Shown here: one piece after another, positions 35,002-44,100 of the stretch
How positions within the stretch are numbered: the stretch's first letter is position 1
Layout of the letters: every line of letters starts with the position of its first letter
DNA from: an uncultured Algibacter sp.
GTDB lineage: Bacteria > Bacteroidota > Bacteroidia > Flavobacteriales > Flavobacteriaceae
Assembly (NCBI GenBank): GCA_947502405.1
Contig: CANMZT010000004.1
Span: 248,001 to 312,000, forward strand
Reading direction: 5' to 3'
Length of the DNA stretch: 64,000 bases
Notes under the pieces: generated by a model
Seen by the model: only the letters and a program-made list of their open reading frames with translations
What the model was told of the DNA's origin: nothing
Database searches by the model: none
Made by a program: the position numbers and the translations under genes

Positions 35002-35100
35002 GTGTTAGGGATTGAGGTATTTGTTGAAGCTCTTTTTGTGTTGTTGCACCTATGCAACACAAAAAAGCGACTGCCGAAAGCCCGACCCTTGTAGTAACGC
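35002..35100 (+). repeat. Copy D (diverged) of the dispersed element, with a strong internal hairpin
   Basis: Begins GTGTTAGGGATTGAGG and ends AAGCCCGACCCTTGTAGTAACGC, so both ends match copy A. The centre is replaced by a strong hairpin, CTTTTTGTGTTG (35032-35043) pairing with CAACACAAAAAG (35055-35066). Confidence 0.7.
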
Positions 35101-35267
35101 CCAAAAAAATAAAATCATTAGACTTTTTCAATGTAAAAAACATTTTTAAAGCTGTGCGATTCTTAATTTTTTATTACTTTTTTTGATAGAAATCACAAAA
35201 TTAGGCTTCAAAAAAATCAATCAGCTAATACTTCAAGAATAGTATCCCGCTTCTTAACAATTAACAT

Positions 35268-35275
35268 TATTTTTG
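35268..35275 (+). promoter_or_regulatory. Probable -7 element of the glucosidase gene
   Basis: TATTTTTG matches TAnnTTTG, about 90 bases before the ATG at 35365. Confidence 0.45.
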
Positions 35276-35364
35276 CATCTAAACGCTATAAAAACAAGCA
35301 CTTAGATCAGCGCGATATTCTTATAGTTTAAATTATAAATTGCACATTTTTATATAATACTTAT

Positions 35365-37986
35365 ATGATTCAAAAAGGCATAGAAGCACAACGGTTAGCA
35401 GTAGCAGATAACTATAAAAATTGGAAAAAATGGGGCCCTTATTTAGCGGAACGCCAATGGGGAACTGTTAGGGAAGACTATAGCGAACATGGGGAATCAT
35501 GGGAGTTTATAGACCATGAAAAAGCAAGAAGTAATGCTTACCGTTGGGGTGAAGAAGGTATTGGAGGATTTACTGATGCCAGAGAAATTTTGTGTATGGC
35601 ACCTGCCTTTTGGAATGGGAAAGATGCTATTTTAAAAGAACGCTTATTTGGATTAACCAACAATCAAGGAAATCATGGAGAGGATGTAAAAGAGCTTTAT
35701 TTTCATCAAGTCTCTTCTCCAACACATTCCTACAGTAAATACCTTTATAAATACCCACATAATGAATTTCCGTACGGTGAATTGGTTAGAAAAAATCAAA
35801 TTGGTAGAGATCAATTTGAATATGAAATTTTAGACACAAATGCCTTTAAAGACAATGCTTACTTTGATTGCTATATTGAATACGCAAAAGCAGATATTGA
35901 TGATATTTTAATGAAAGTTACGGTGATAAATAGAGGTGCTAAAGCAGCTACCATTCACGTATTACCACACCTTTGGTTTCGCAATTTCTGGAAACACAAC
36001 AAACGACATAACCGTCCGAGTATAAAATCTACTTCTGATGATTCTGTACTAACAAAGAGCAAACGAAATGGGAATTATTATTTTTATAATGATGGAGGTA
36101 ATCAACTATTTTGTGAAAACGAAACCAATAATGAGCGTATTTACAATTTTAAAAACGATGTAAAATATGTGAAAGATGGTATTAACGACCATGTTGTTGA
36201 AGGAAAACCAACTGTAAACCCAAAGAAGAATGGTTCAAAAATGGCTATTTGGCATAAATTTGAACTAAAAGCTGGAGAAGAAAAAACAGTAAGAGTACGA
36301 CTTAGCAAAAATAAATTGGAAGACCCTTGGAGTGATTTTGATACGGTATTTCATGATAGAATTACAGAATGCGAGGAGTTTTACAATGAAACTATAAAAT
36401 CTGAAATTCCAGAAACCCATCAAGCCATTGCAAAAAGCGCTTTTTCTGGGTTATTATGGACTAAACAGTTTTATTACAACGATGTATTTAAATGGCTTTT
36501 TGGGGGTCCTGGAGAAGGTAAGCCGCATAGATCCAATATGCGGAATTATAGTTGGCAACATCTAACCAATAGGGATATTATCTCTATGCCCGATAAATGG
36601 GAATACCCTTGGTATGCTGCATGGGATTTGGCTTTTCATATGGCTTCTTTTGTTGAAATTGATCCGTTCTTTGCCAAAGAACAATTGCTATTAGTTTTAA
36701 AAGAGAATTACATGCATCCTAATGGACAGATTCCTGCTTACGAGTGGAATTTTAGCGATGTTAATCCGCCTGTGCATTCTTATGCCGTTTGGAATGTTTA
36801 TGAAAAGGATAAAAACTACACGGGGCATGGAGATACCGAATTTTTAGAAAAAGCTTTTCAAAAACTACTCATGAATTTTACGTGGTGGGTAAACCAAAAA
36901 GATAAAAATGGTACAGATTTATTTGAAGGTGGGTTTTTAGGACTTGATAATATTGGGGTTTTTGATCGTAATCATATGCCGCCAGGAATTACCAGAATGC
37001 AACAGGCCGATGCTACAAGTTGGATGGCCATGTTTACGCTAAACATGTTGCGCATGTCTTTAGAGCTATCAAAAACTAATAAAATATACGAAGAAGTAGC
37101 TGCTAAATTTTTCAGACACTTTCTAAATATCGCTTGGGCTATGCATCATATTGGTAAAAAGGATATCTCACTTTGGGATGATGTGGATAATTTTTATTAT
37201 GATGTTGTTGAAATGGATTCTGGTGTTACGGACAGACTAAAAGTACGCTCATTAGTAGGGGTAATTCCTATGTTTGCTGTAGAGATTATGCATAAAGATT
37301 TGTTTGAAGAACTTAAAGATTTCAGACGTAGAGCAAACAAAATCATGGAGACACGACCAGATTTAGCATCTTTAATTACCAATTTAGATGAAGCCAATGA
37401 AGACGGCAATTATCTATTTGCCATTATGCGTGGTTTCAGGCTAGAGCATTTATTAAAACGCTTGTTAGACGAAGATGAATTCTTATCTGATTTTGGTATC
37501 CGATCGTTATCAAAATACCATGAAAAATATCCATTTGTATTTAAACACCACGGGCACCATCAAATTCAATATGAATCTGGCGAGAGTCGTTCTAACATGT
37601 TTGGAGGTAACTCCAATTGGCGAGGTCCTATTTGGATGCCTTTAAATTATATGATTATTCAATCTTTGAGAAAATACTATACATTTTACGGACCTGAATA
37701 CCAATATGAATTCCCTACTGGGTCTGGAAACAAACTAAACCTAAAAGAAATTGCAAACGAGCTTACTAAAAGATTGGTGAAACTTTTTGAAGTGAATGAA
37801 GATGGTAAGTTTCAGTACCATGCCGACAATACAGATAAGCATTTTACTAAAGATGAACATTTTAAAGATTTACACTTGTTTTATGAATTTTTTGATGGTG
37901 ATAATGGTAAAGGTTTAGGAGCGTCGCACCAAACTGGTTGGACAGCACTAATTGCCAATTTAATTATGGAAATGGATGCCGATTGA
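35365..37986 (+). CDS. GH63-like glucosidase (MGH1-type glycoside hydrolase)
   Basis: 873 residues without a signal peptide, so probably cytoplasmic. The alpha-toroid catalytic domain fills the second half, with WYAAWDLAFHMASF (likely acid Asp), HMPPGITRMQQADATSWMA, and the GH63/GH37-type GGNSNWRGPIWMPLNYMII, then ASHQTGWTALIANLI. The N-terminal beta-sandwich part (RWGEEGIGGFTDAREILCMA, LPHLWFRNFW) is typical of the large bacterial homologues. It probably trims glucose from oligosaccharides such as mannosylglycerate- or trehalose-like substrates; the substrate is not resolved. It follows the SusD-like gene in the same direction but after a 540-base gap. Confidence 0.88.
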   Translation: MIQKGIEAQRLAVADNYKNWKKWGPYLAERQWGTVREDYSEHGESWEFIDHEKARSNAYRWGEEGIGGFTDAREILCMAPAFWNGKDAILKERLFGLTNNQGNHGEDVKELYFHQVSSPTHSYSKYLYKYPHNEFPYGELVRKNQIGRDQFEYEILDTNAFKDNAYFDCYIEYAKADIDDILMKVTVINRGAKAATIHVLPHLWFRNFWKHNKRHNRPSIKSTSDDSVLTKSKRNGNYYFYNDGGNQLFCENETNNERIYNFKNDVKYVKDGINDHVVEGKPTVNPKKNGSKMAIWHKFELKAGEEKTVRVRLSKNKLEDPWSDFDTVFHDRITECEEFYNETIKSEIPETHQAIAKSAFSGLLWTKQFYYNDVFKWLFGGPGEGKPHRSNMRNYSWQHLTNRDIISMPDKWEYPWYAAWDLAFHMASFVEIDPFFAKEQLLLVLKENYMHPNGQIPAYEWNFSDVNPPVHSYAVWNVYEKDKNYTGHGDTEFLEKAFQKLLMNFTWWVNQKDKNGTDLFEGGFLGLDNIGVFDRNHMPPGITRMQQADATSWMAMFTLNMLRMSLELSKTNKIYEEVAAKFFRHFLNIAWAMHHIGKKDISLWDDVDNFYYDVVEMDSGVTDRLKVRSLVGVIPMFAVEIMHKDLFEELKDFRRRANKIMETRPDLASLITNLDEANEDGNYLFAIMRGFRLEHLLKRLLDEDEFLSDFGIRSLSKYHEKYPFVFKHHGHHQIQYESGESRSNMFGGNSNWRGPIWMPLNYMIIQSLRKYYTFYGPEYQYEFPTGSGNKLNLKEIANELTKRLVKLFEVNEDGKFQYHADNTDKHFTKDEHFKDLHLFYEFFDGDNGKGLGASHQTGWTALIANLIMEMDAD

Positions 37987-38012
37987 TTGTAATATCATAC
38001 AATAAGAATATT

Positions 38013-38047
38013 AAAAAATCCTGATAGCAAACTATCAGGATTTTTTG
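38013..38047 (+). terminator. Hairpin terminator after the glucosidase gene
   Basis: AATCCTGATAG pairs with CTATCAGGATT, followed by T6. A near twin follows the next gene (38793-38827). Confidence 0.85.
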
Positions 38048-38202
38048 GTTTTGGTAACCCTAAATTTTATGAAACTATTCTGTTAAAATTAAGATACCTT
38101 CTGTTAATTAAGGTTAAAAACGTTAAAGCTATTATAAACAAAACTTTACACATTTAAAAGTATTTGATTTGCTTGCTTTAATAATCAAAAAACTTTAAAC
38201 AA

Positions 38203-38757
38203 ATGAAAAAACTATTATTAGTAACAGCTATTACCATTTTAAGTTTAGCGCAGGTTAATGCGCAAGACGTTGAATTTGGAATTAAAGGTGGTTTAAACTT
38301 TGCGAGGCTTATTGGAGACAATACCTCAAAAGATCAAACTGTAACTGCTTTTAATTTAGGCGCTATGGCAGAAATTAAAATTTCAGAAAAATTCTCTTTG
38401 CAACCTGAATTGTTATATTCTGGTCAAGGCTATGATACTGGCATTGCCACTGAGGGTAACATAGCGCTAAACTATTTGAATATTCCTGTAATAGGAAAAT
38501 ATTATGTTACAAAAAAGTTGAGCCTTGAAGCCGGTCCTCAAATTGGGTTTTTACTCTCTACTAAAGGTGGTACTCAAGATTATAAAGACCTTTTTAAAAC
38601 AACAGATTTTGGTGCAAATTTTGGTATTGGTTATAAGCTGGATAGCGGTCTTAATTTTGGAGCACGCTATGTTCTAGGGCTATCTAATATTAACGATGTG
38701 GGTGGCACAACAAATAAAAATGGTGTGTTTCAACTTACTGTTGGTTACTTTTTTTAG
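38203..38757 (+). CDS. Outer-membrane beta-barrel (porin-family) protein
   Basis: A signal peptide (AQVNAQ) is followed by a small eight-strand barrel of the Bacteroidota OMP_b-brl type: VEFGIKGGLNFARL, FNLGAMAEIKISEKFSLQPELLYSGQG, NYLNIPVIGKYYVTKKLSLEAGPQIGFLLS, and terminal FQLTVGYFF with the final Phe expected by the BAM machinery. The length of 184 residues is normal. No substrate is implied. It is flanked by two nearly identical terminators. Confidence 0.92.
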   Translation: MKKLLLVTAITILSLAQVNAQDVEFGIKGGLNFARLIGDNTSKDQTVTAFNLGAMAEIKISEKFSLQPELLYSGQGYDTGIATEGNIALNYLNIPVIGKYYVTKKLSLEAGPQIGFLLSTKGGTQDYKDLFKTTDFGANFGIGYKLDSGLNFGARYVLGLSNINDVGGTTNKNGVFQLTVGYFF

Positions 38758-38792
38758 CACTTAATACTATAAAACTTTAATTAAGAGCTTTT

Positions 38793-38827
38793 AAAAAAAC
38801 CTGATAGAAAACTATCAGGTTTTTTTG
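38793..38827 (+). terminator. Hairpin terminator after the barrel gene
   Basis: ACCTGATAG pairs with CTATCAGGT, followed by T6. The stem core CCTGATAG/CTATCAGG and the trailing TTTTGGTT are shared with the terminator 780 bases upstream. Confidence 0.85.
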
Positions 38828-38886
38828 GTTCTATTTGTAGGAAATATTGGTTATATTTACAGAGTATCGATAATAAAAAAGTTACC

Positions 38887-38911
38887 ATATCCTGACTTAT
38901 TTGCAGGATAT
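38887..38911 (+). promoter_or_regulatory. Inverted repeat upstream of the FRG gene
   Basis: ATATCCTG (38887-38894) and CAGGATAT (38904-38911) are perfect complements around a 9-base centre, 68 bases before the FRG start. It could be an operator or a leader hairpin. Confidence 0.4.
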
Positions 38912-38978
38912 CCTTAATAAAAATCGGTATATAAGTAGTTGGCTATAATTAAAGACCAACCAACAGAAAACAATAATA

Positions 38979-39716
38979 ATGGAAATTGAAATAAACTCAA
39001 TTAGTAAATTAATTTCTCAATTAAAAAAAGAAACCAAAAAATGTAAAGAGGATATTTGGTTTAGAGGTCAATCTGATTTTGGTTGGGAGTTATCACCAGG
39101 AATTTTAAGAATATCTAATACTACATCAGAGAGTTCACTACTTTCAAGATTTAAACAGTCAGCAGCAATGCTAATTGAAAACAAAACGACAGATGATTTT
39201 GATTGGCTATTTTTAATGCAACATTATGGATTACCAACTAGATTATTGGATTGGAGTGAAAGTCCATTGACTGCATTATATTTTGCAGTAAATGATGAAG
39301 AAAAAGACAATATTGATGGTGCTCTATGGCTATTAAAACCTACAGAGTTAAATGAAATAGCAAATATTGGAGCTTTAGAAAAAAACTTCATTCCTTCTTT
39401 TGACGATGAAATTTTAGCAAATTATTCCGTTAAATCTTTAAGCTCAAATCCAAGACATCAACTTGCACCAATTGCAACAATTGCGACAAGAAACAGCCCA
39501 AGAATTCAAGCACAATTGGGTGTATTCACAATTCATCATTTGGACACCAAACCAATTGAGCAATTTTGTCAAAATAAAGAAGTTATTAAATTCAAAATTC
39601 CAGCTAAATCTAAAGCAAAAATCAGAGAAGAATTATCGCTACTTGAAGTAAATAAATTTGCTTTATTTCCTGAATTATCAAGTATTGGTGAAATTATTAA
39701 AAAGAAATTTATATGA
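38979..39716 (+). CDS. FRG-domain protein (possible defence gene)
   Basis: 245 residues; the FRG domain fills the protein. The name-giving motif is at residues 28-30 (IWFRGQSDFGWELSPGILR), followed by LMQHYGLPTRLLDWSESPLTALYFAV (about 79-104), the core of the family. FRG proteins are common in phage-defence neighbourhoods and in toxins, but the activity is not established to my knowledge. The last four bases overlap the DUF262 gene (ATGA), so the two are cotranslated. Flanking inverted GTATATAA/TTATATAC copies (38927-38934, 40876-40883) mark the pair as a possible inserted cassette. Confidence 0.9.
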   Translation: MEIEINSISKLISQLKKETKKCKEDIWFRGQSDFGWELSPGILRISNTTSESSLLSRFKQSAAMLIENKTTDDFDWLFLMQHYGLPTRLLDWSESPLTALYFAVNDEEKDNIDGALWLLKPTELNEIANIGALEKNFIPSFDDEILANYSVKSLSSNPRHQLAPIATIATRNSPRIQAQLGVFTIHHLDTKPIEQFCQNKEVIKFKIPAKSKAKIREELSLLEVNKFALFPELSSIGEIIKKKFI

Positions 39717-40765
39717 GTTATATAGAAACATTTCCAGTTCAGCACTCAACAATAATGAGTACATATTCTGAAAGAGATGAAATCATCGTAAATCCTGAAT
39801 ATCAAAGAAAAGGTGGTGTTTGGACTACGGAAAAAAAACAGTTATTAATAGATTCAATTTTAAATAAGTATGATATCCCAAAAATTTATTTTCATCAATT
39901 TGACAGAAAGGAAAGAAAAGAAAGTGGAAAATCCTTTGCCATTATTGATGGTAAACAAAGACTTGAAACGATTTGGGGTTTTATAAACGGAGATTTCTGT
40001 CTATCAAATGACATTGAATTTCAAGATAATCCAGATATAAAGCTTGGTGGATTAAGTTATGATGATTTAGGAAAAGAATACCCTAAAATAAAAATTCGAT
40101 TTGATTCTTTTGTTTTACCAATTGTTGGTGTTATGACAGATGACATAGACTTAATTGAAGATATGTTCTTCAGATTAAATGAAGCAGTTCCATTAAATTC
40201 TGCGGAGAAAAGAAATGCTTTTGGAGGTAATATGGTAAAAGCTATTAGAGAAATAGCAAATCACTCCTTTTTTGTTGATAAAGTAAAATTTAAAAACACG
40301 AGATATCAGCATTTAGAAGTTGCAGCTAGATTTTTACTTGTAGAAATTTCGAAAATTGAAGTCAACAAGTTAATCGACACGAAGAAAGTTTACCTAGATG
40401 CAATGGCTAAAAACTATAAGACTGAAAACAAAAAAATAGTTAAAGATGTTAGTCAAAAAGTCAATTCTGTATTAGACGAAATGGTAACTCTTTTTGCCGA
40501 TAATGACAATTTATTGAGAGCACAAGGAAGTATGGTTATGTATTATTTATTATTTAAATGGGCTACATCAGAAAATAAAAATATAAAACGTTCCAAGCTT
40601 ATTAAATTTGAAAAAACAATAAAAGACAACAGAAAACTAGCTGAAAAAAGCTACGAAGAAGCTGATTATGATTACTTAGAATACGACAGACTATCACAAC
40701 ACGGAACGAATGATGTATCAAATATTAAAGAAAGATTGAGAATAATTACAGAATATTTGGAATAA
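39713..40765 (+). CDS. DUF262-domain protein (GmrS/ParB-like nucleotidase type)
   Basis: 350 residues. The DUF262 hallmarks are NPEYQRKGGVWTTEKKQLLIDSIL (residues 28-50) and the nucleotide-binding motif IIDGKQRLETI (about 77-87, a DGQQR variant with Lys), then MFFRLNEAVPLNSAEKRNAFGG. DUF262 proteins include the GmrSD and BrxU restriction factors, but there the domain is joined to a DUF1524 HNH nuclease, which is absent here; the C-terminal half is helical with no recognised nuclease motif. It is coupled to the FRG gene and was probably acquired with it. Confidence 0.9.
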   Translation: MSYIETFPVQHSTIMSTYSERDEIIVNPEYQRKGGVWTTEKKQLLIDSILNKYDIPKIYFHQFDRKERKESGKSFAIIDGKQRLETIWGFINGDFCLSNDIEFQDNPDIKLGGLSYDDLGKEYPKIKIRFDSFVLPIVGVMTDDIDLIEDMFFRLNEAVPLNSAEKRNAFGGNMVKAIREIANHSFFVDKVKFKNTRYQHLEVAARFLLVEISKIEVNKLIDTKKVYLDAMAKNYKTENKKIVKDVSQKVNSVLDEMVTLFADNDNLLRAQGSMVMYYLLFKWATSENKNIKRSKLIKFEKTIKDNRKLAEKSYEEADYDYLEYDRLSQHGTNDVSNIKERLRIITEYLE

Positions 40766-40805
40766 TAACTATAGCTATAAGTAATTGCTGGCTTCTCGCC
40801 TACTT

Positions 40806-40830
40806 CTGAAAATTCCTGCGGAATTTTCAG
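40806..40830. repeat. Perfect inverted repeat downstream of the DUF262 gene
   Basis: CTGAAAATTCC, loop TGC, GGAATTTTCAG. There is no T run after it, so it is not an ordinary terminator; it may be a structured end of the FRG/DUF262 cassette. Confidence 0.6.
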
Positions 40831-40962
40831 TTTGTTGTGTATTTGAAAAGTTAAGTGCTAAACCACGCAACGCAATTATATACCAGACTGTCGATATAAT
40901 TTGAAATGACATACCACGCAAAAAACCAATTTTGGGAGAACTAAAAGCTAGCAAACCAGCCC

Positions 40963-41050
40963 GCGTTAAGGATTGTAGTGGAAAGCCCACAGCCCGACGC
41001 AGGAGGTGCGAGGACTTGCAGCGGAAAGCCTGACCCCTTGTGGGTAACGC
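40963..41050 (+). repeat. Copy C of the dispersed GCGTTA...TAACGC element
   Basis: Starts GCGTTAAGGATTGTAGTGGA, contains AGCCCACAGCCCGACGCAGG, GGTGCGAGGACTTGCAGCGG and AAAGCCTGACCCC, and ends GGGTAACGC. It is the best match to copy B. It lies 88 bases before the purL promoter. Confidence 0.8.
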
Positions 41051-41138
41051 CCAAAACATAAAAATTAACTGTTGAAAATCCTGTTAATAACCCCTCCTGC
41101 TTCGGTAAAAAAAGCAACATCAAATCGTTAAAAATGTG

Positions 41139-41146
41139 TATTTTTG
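41139..41146 (+). promoter_or_regulatory. Probable -7 element of the purL promoter
   Basis: TATTTTTG matches TAnnTTTG, 31 bases before the purL ATG. Confidence 0.55.
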
Positions 41147-41176
41147 CACTTTCTTTAAACACACAAACCGAACATA

Positions 41177-44100
41177 ATGATTCATTTCTTTGGAAACGTA
41201 ACCAGCAAAGTATTTGCTGTTCAAACCACAAAAGAATTATCAACTGAAACCATCTCGAAATTAACGTGGCTTTTTGGGAACCAGCCTAAAATTGAGCAAG
41301 CATCTTTGGATGCTTTTTTTGTTGGTCCGCGCGCTGCGATGATTACGCCTTGGAGTACCAATGCGGTGGAAATCACTCAAAACATGGGGATTTCCGATAT
41401 TATACGTATTGAAGCGTTTCAAGCAGTTTCAGACGATTTTAAGGATTTTGACCCGATGATTTCGGAGAAATTTAATGGTTTGAATCAAGAGTCATTTACT
41501 ATTGATATTGAACCTGAACCTATTTTGAATGTTGAAGATATTGCAGCTTTCAACATACAAGAAGGGTTATCATTAAGCGACGAGGAAGTGGCGTATTTGG
41601 AAGGTGTTGCTAAGAAAATTGGCAGGTCGCTAACAGACTCTGAAGTGTTTGGGTTTTCACAAGTAAACTCAGAGCATTGTCGCCATAAAATTTTTAATGG
41701 CACATTTGTGATTGATGGTGAGGAGAAGCCAACATCGCTATTTAAATTGATAAAGGAAACATCGAAGCAAAATCCAAATGATATTGTTTCGGCATATAAA
41801 GATAATGTGGCGTTTATTAAAGGCCCGAAAGTGGAACAGTTTGCACCAAAACGTGCTGATGTTCCTGATTTTTATACTACTGAAGATTTTGATTCTGTAA
41901 TTTCCCTTAAAGCTGAAACTCACAATTTCCCAACAACTGTAGAGCCTTTTAACGGCGCTGCTACAGGTTCGGGTGGCGAAATTAGAGATAGACTAGCAGG
42001 TGGAAAAGGGTCTTTACCATTGGCTGGAACTGCAGTATATATGACCTCTTATTCTCGTTTAGAGGAAAACAGACCTTGGGAAAAGGGTGTTGCCGAACGC
42101 GATTGGTTGTACCAAACACCTATGGATATTTTGATAAAAGCGTCTAACGGAGCTTCTGATTTTGGTAACAAATTTGGGCAACCTTTAATTTGTGGATCAG
42201 TGTTAACATTTGAGCACGAAGAAGAAGCCCGCAAATTAGGTTTCGATAAAGTAATTATGCAAGCTGGTGGTATTGGCTATGGTAAAGCAGACCAAGCGCT
42301 AAAGGACACACCTAAAACTGGCGACAAAATAGTAATTCTTGGTGGTGAGAACTACCGCATAGGTATGGGTGGCGCTGCAGTATCAAGTGCTGATACTGGA
42401 GAATTTGCATCTGGTATAGAATTAAATGCGGTACAACGTTCTAACCCAGAAATGCAAAAACGTGCTGCTAATGCGGTGCGTGGTATGGTGGAAAGCGATG
42501 AAAACTTTATTGTTTCTATTCACGATCACGGTGCTGGTGGTCATTTAAACTGCTTATCAGAATTGGTTGAAGACACCGGTGGAAAAATCGATTTAGATGC
42601 TTTACCTGTTGGAGACCCTACCCTTTCGGATAAAGAAATTATTGGTAACGAATCTCAAGAACGTATGGGGTTAGTTATTTCAGAAAAACATATTGATACC
42701 CTAAACAAAATAGCAGACCGTGAGCGTTCGCCAATGTATACTGTTGGAGATGTTACAGGTGATGACCGTTTTACATTCAAATCTAAAACCAAAGGTAATA
42801 CACCTATGGATTTAGCTATGGAAGACATGTTTGGCAGTTCGCCAAAAACAGTAATGACTGATAATACGGTTAAAAGAAATTATGCTGATGTAACTTATAA
42901 CTCTGATAATTTCCATGACTATCTTGAACAAGTATTACAACTAGAAGCCGTTGCTTGTAAAGATTGGCTAACAAACAAAGTAGACCGTTGTGTTGGTGGT
43001 AAAGTTGCCAAACAACAATGTGTTGGTGCGCTGCAAATTCCATTGAATAATGTTGGTGTAATGGCGCTGGACTTTAAAGGAAAAGAAGGTATTGCTACCT
43101 CAATTGGACACTCGCCTATTTCGGGTTTAATTAATCCTGTAGCGGGAAGCAGGAATTCAATTACTGAAGCCTTGACGAATATTATTTGGGCACCTTTAAA
43201 AGATGGTCTTAAAAATGTATCACTATCGGCAAACTGGATGTGGCCATGTAAAAATGAAGGTGAAGATGCACGTTTATATGAAGCGGTTGAAGCGATTTCA
43301 GAATTCTCGATTGATTTAGGAATCAATGTCCCTACTGGAAAGGATTCCCTTTCTATGAAACAGAAATACCCTAATGAGGATGTAATTTCTCCTGGTACGG
43401 TAATTATTTCGGCTGCGGCAAACTGCAATGATATTTCTAAAGTAGTAGAGCCTGTATTTAAAAAGAACGCAGGAAGCATCTATTATATCAATATATCTCA
43501 AGATGATTTTAAATTAGGAGGAAGCTCTTTTGCTCAAGTTCTAAATAAAATAGGAAATGATGCTCCAAACGTAAAAGATGCTGGATATGTGAAAAACGTA
43601 TTCAACACCATTCAAGATTTAATTAGAAACGAACACATTGTTGCAGGACATGATGTGGCTTCTGGTGGATTGATTACAACACTTTTAGAATTATGTTTTG
43701 CGGATACGAATTTAGGTGCTGAATTAGACCTTTCTGCTTTGGCAGAAAATGATGCTCTTAAATTATTATTTGCTGAAAACGCAGGTATTGTAATTCAGGC
43801 GAAAGATGCTTCGATAGAGCAGGTTTTAACTAATGCGAATATAGAGTTCTTCAATATAGGAAACGTTACTGAAAGTGATACCTTAAGTATTATTAACAAT
43901 ACTGACGTTTTCACATTAACCGTTTCAAGATTGCGTGATGTTTGGTATAAAACTTCTTTTCTTTTAGACCAAAAGCAAACAGCAAACGGTTTAGCACAAG
44001 ACAGGTTTGATAATTATAAAAAGCAGCCTTTACAATATACATTCCCAAAACACTTTACAGGAAAACTAAAAGACGTCATTGCGAGTGAAACGAAGCAATC

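Larger units (their letters stand above)
34825..35364. other. Gene-free region with repeat copy D and a promoter
   Basis: 540 bases without a believable gene. It holds repeat copy D (35002-35100) and a TAnnTTTG element (35268-35275) before the glucosidase gene. The remainder is AT-rich with no structure I can support. Confidence 0.65.
40766..41176. other. Gene-free region behind the FRG/DUF262 pair, with repeats
   Basis: It contains a perfect 11-base inverted repeat CTGAAAATTCC/GGAATTTTCAG (40806-40830), the TTATATAC copy at 40876-40883, repeat copy C (40963-41050) and the purL promoter (41139-41146). Two minus-strand reading frames through it are translations of repeat DNA, not genes. Confidence 0.7.

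Noticed and set aside
35276..35284. GCATCTAAA on the plus strand before the glucosidase, resembling the sigma-regulon -10
   Set aside because: No CAAG block stands 15 bases upstream, and a TATTTTTG housekeeping element directly precedes it.
40775..41243. Two overlapping minus-strand reading frames between the DUF262 gene and purL
   Set aside because: They are translations of repeat copy C and the structured block beside it, and one overlaps the purL promoter and start.
42919..43479. A 186-residue minus-strand frame inside purL
   Set aside because: It is fully antisense to conserved purL codons and has no start context or family resemblance.
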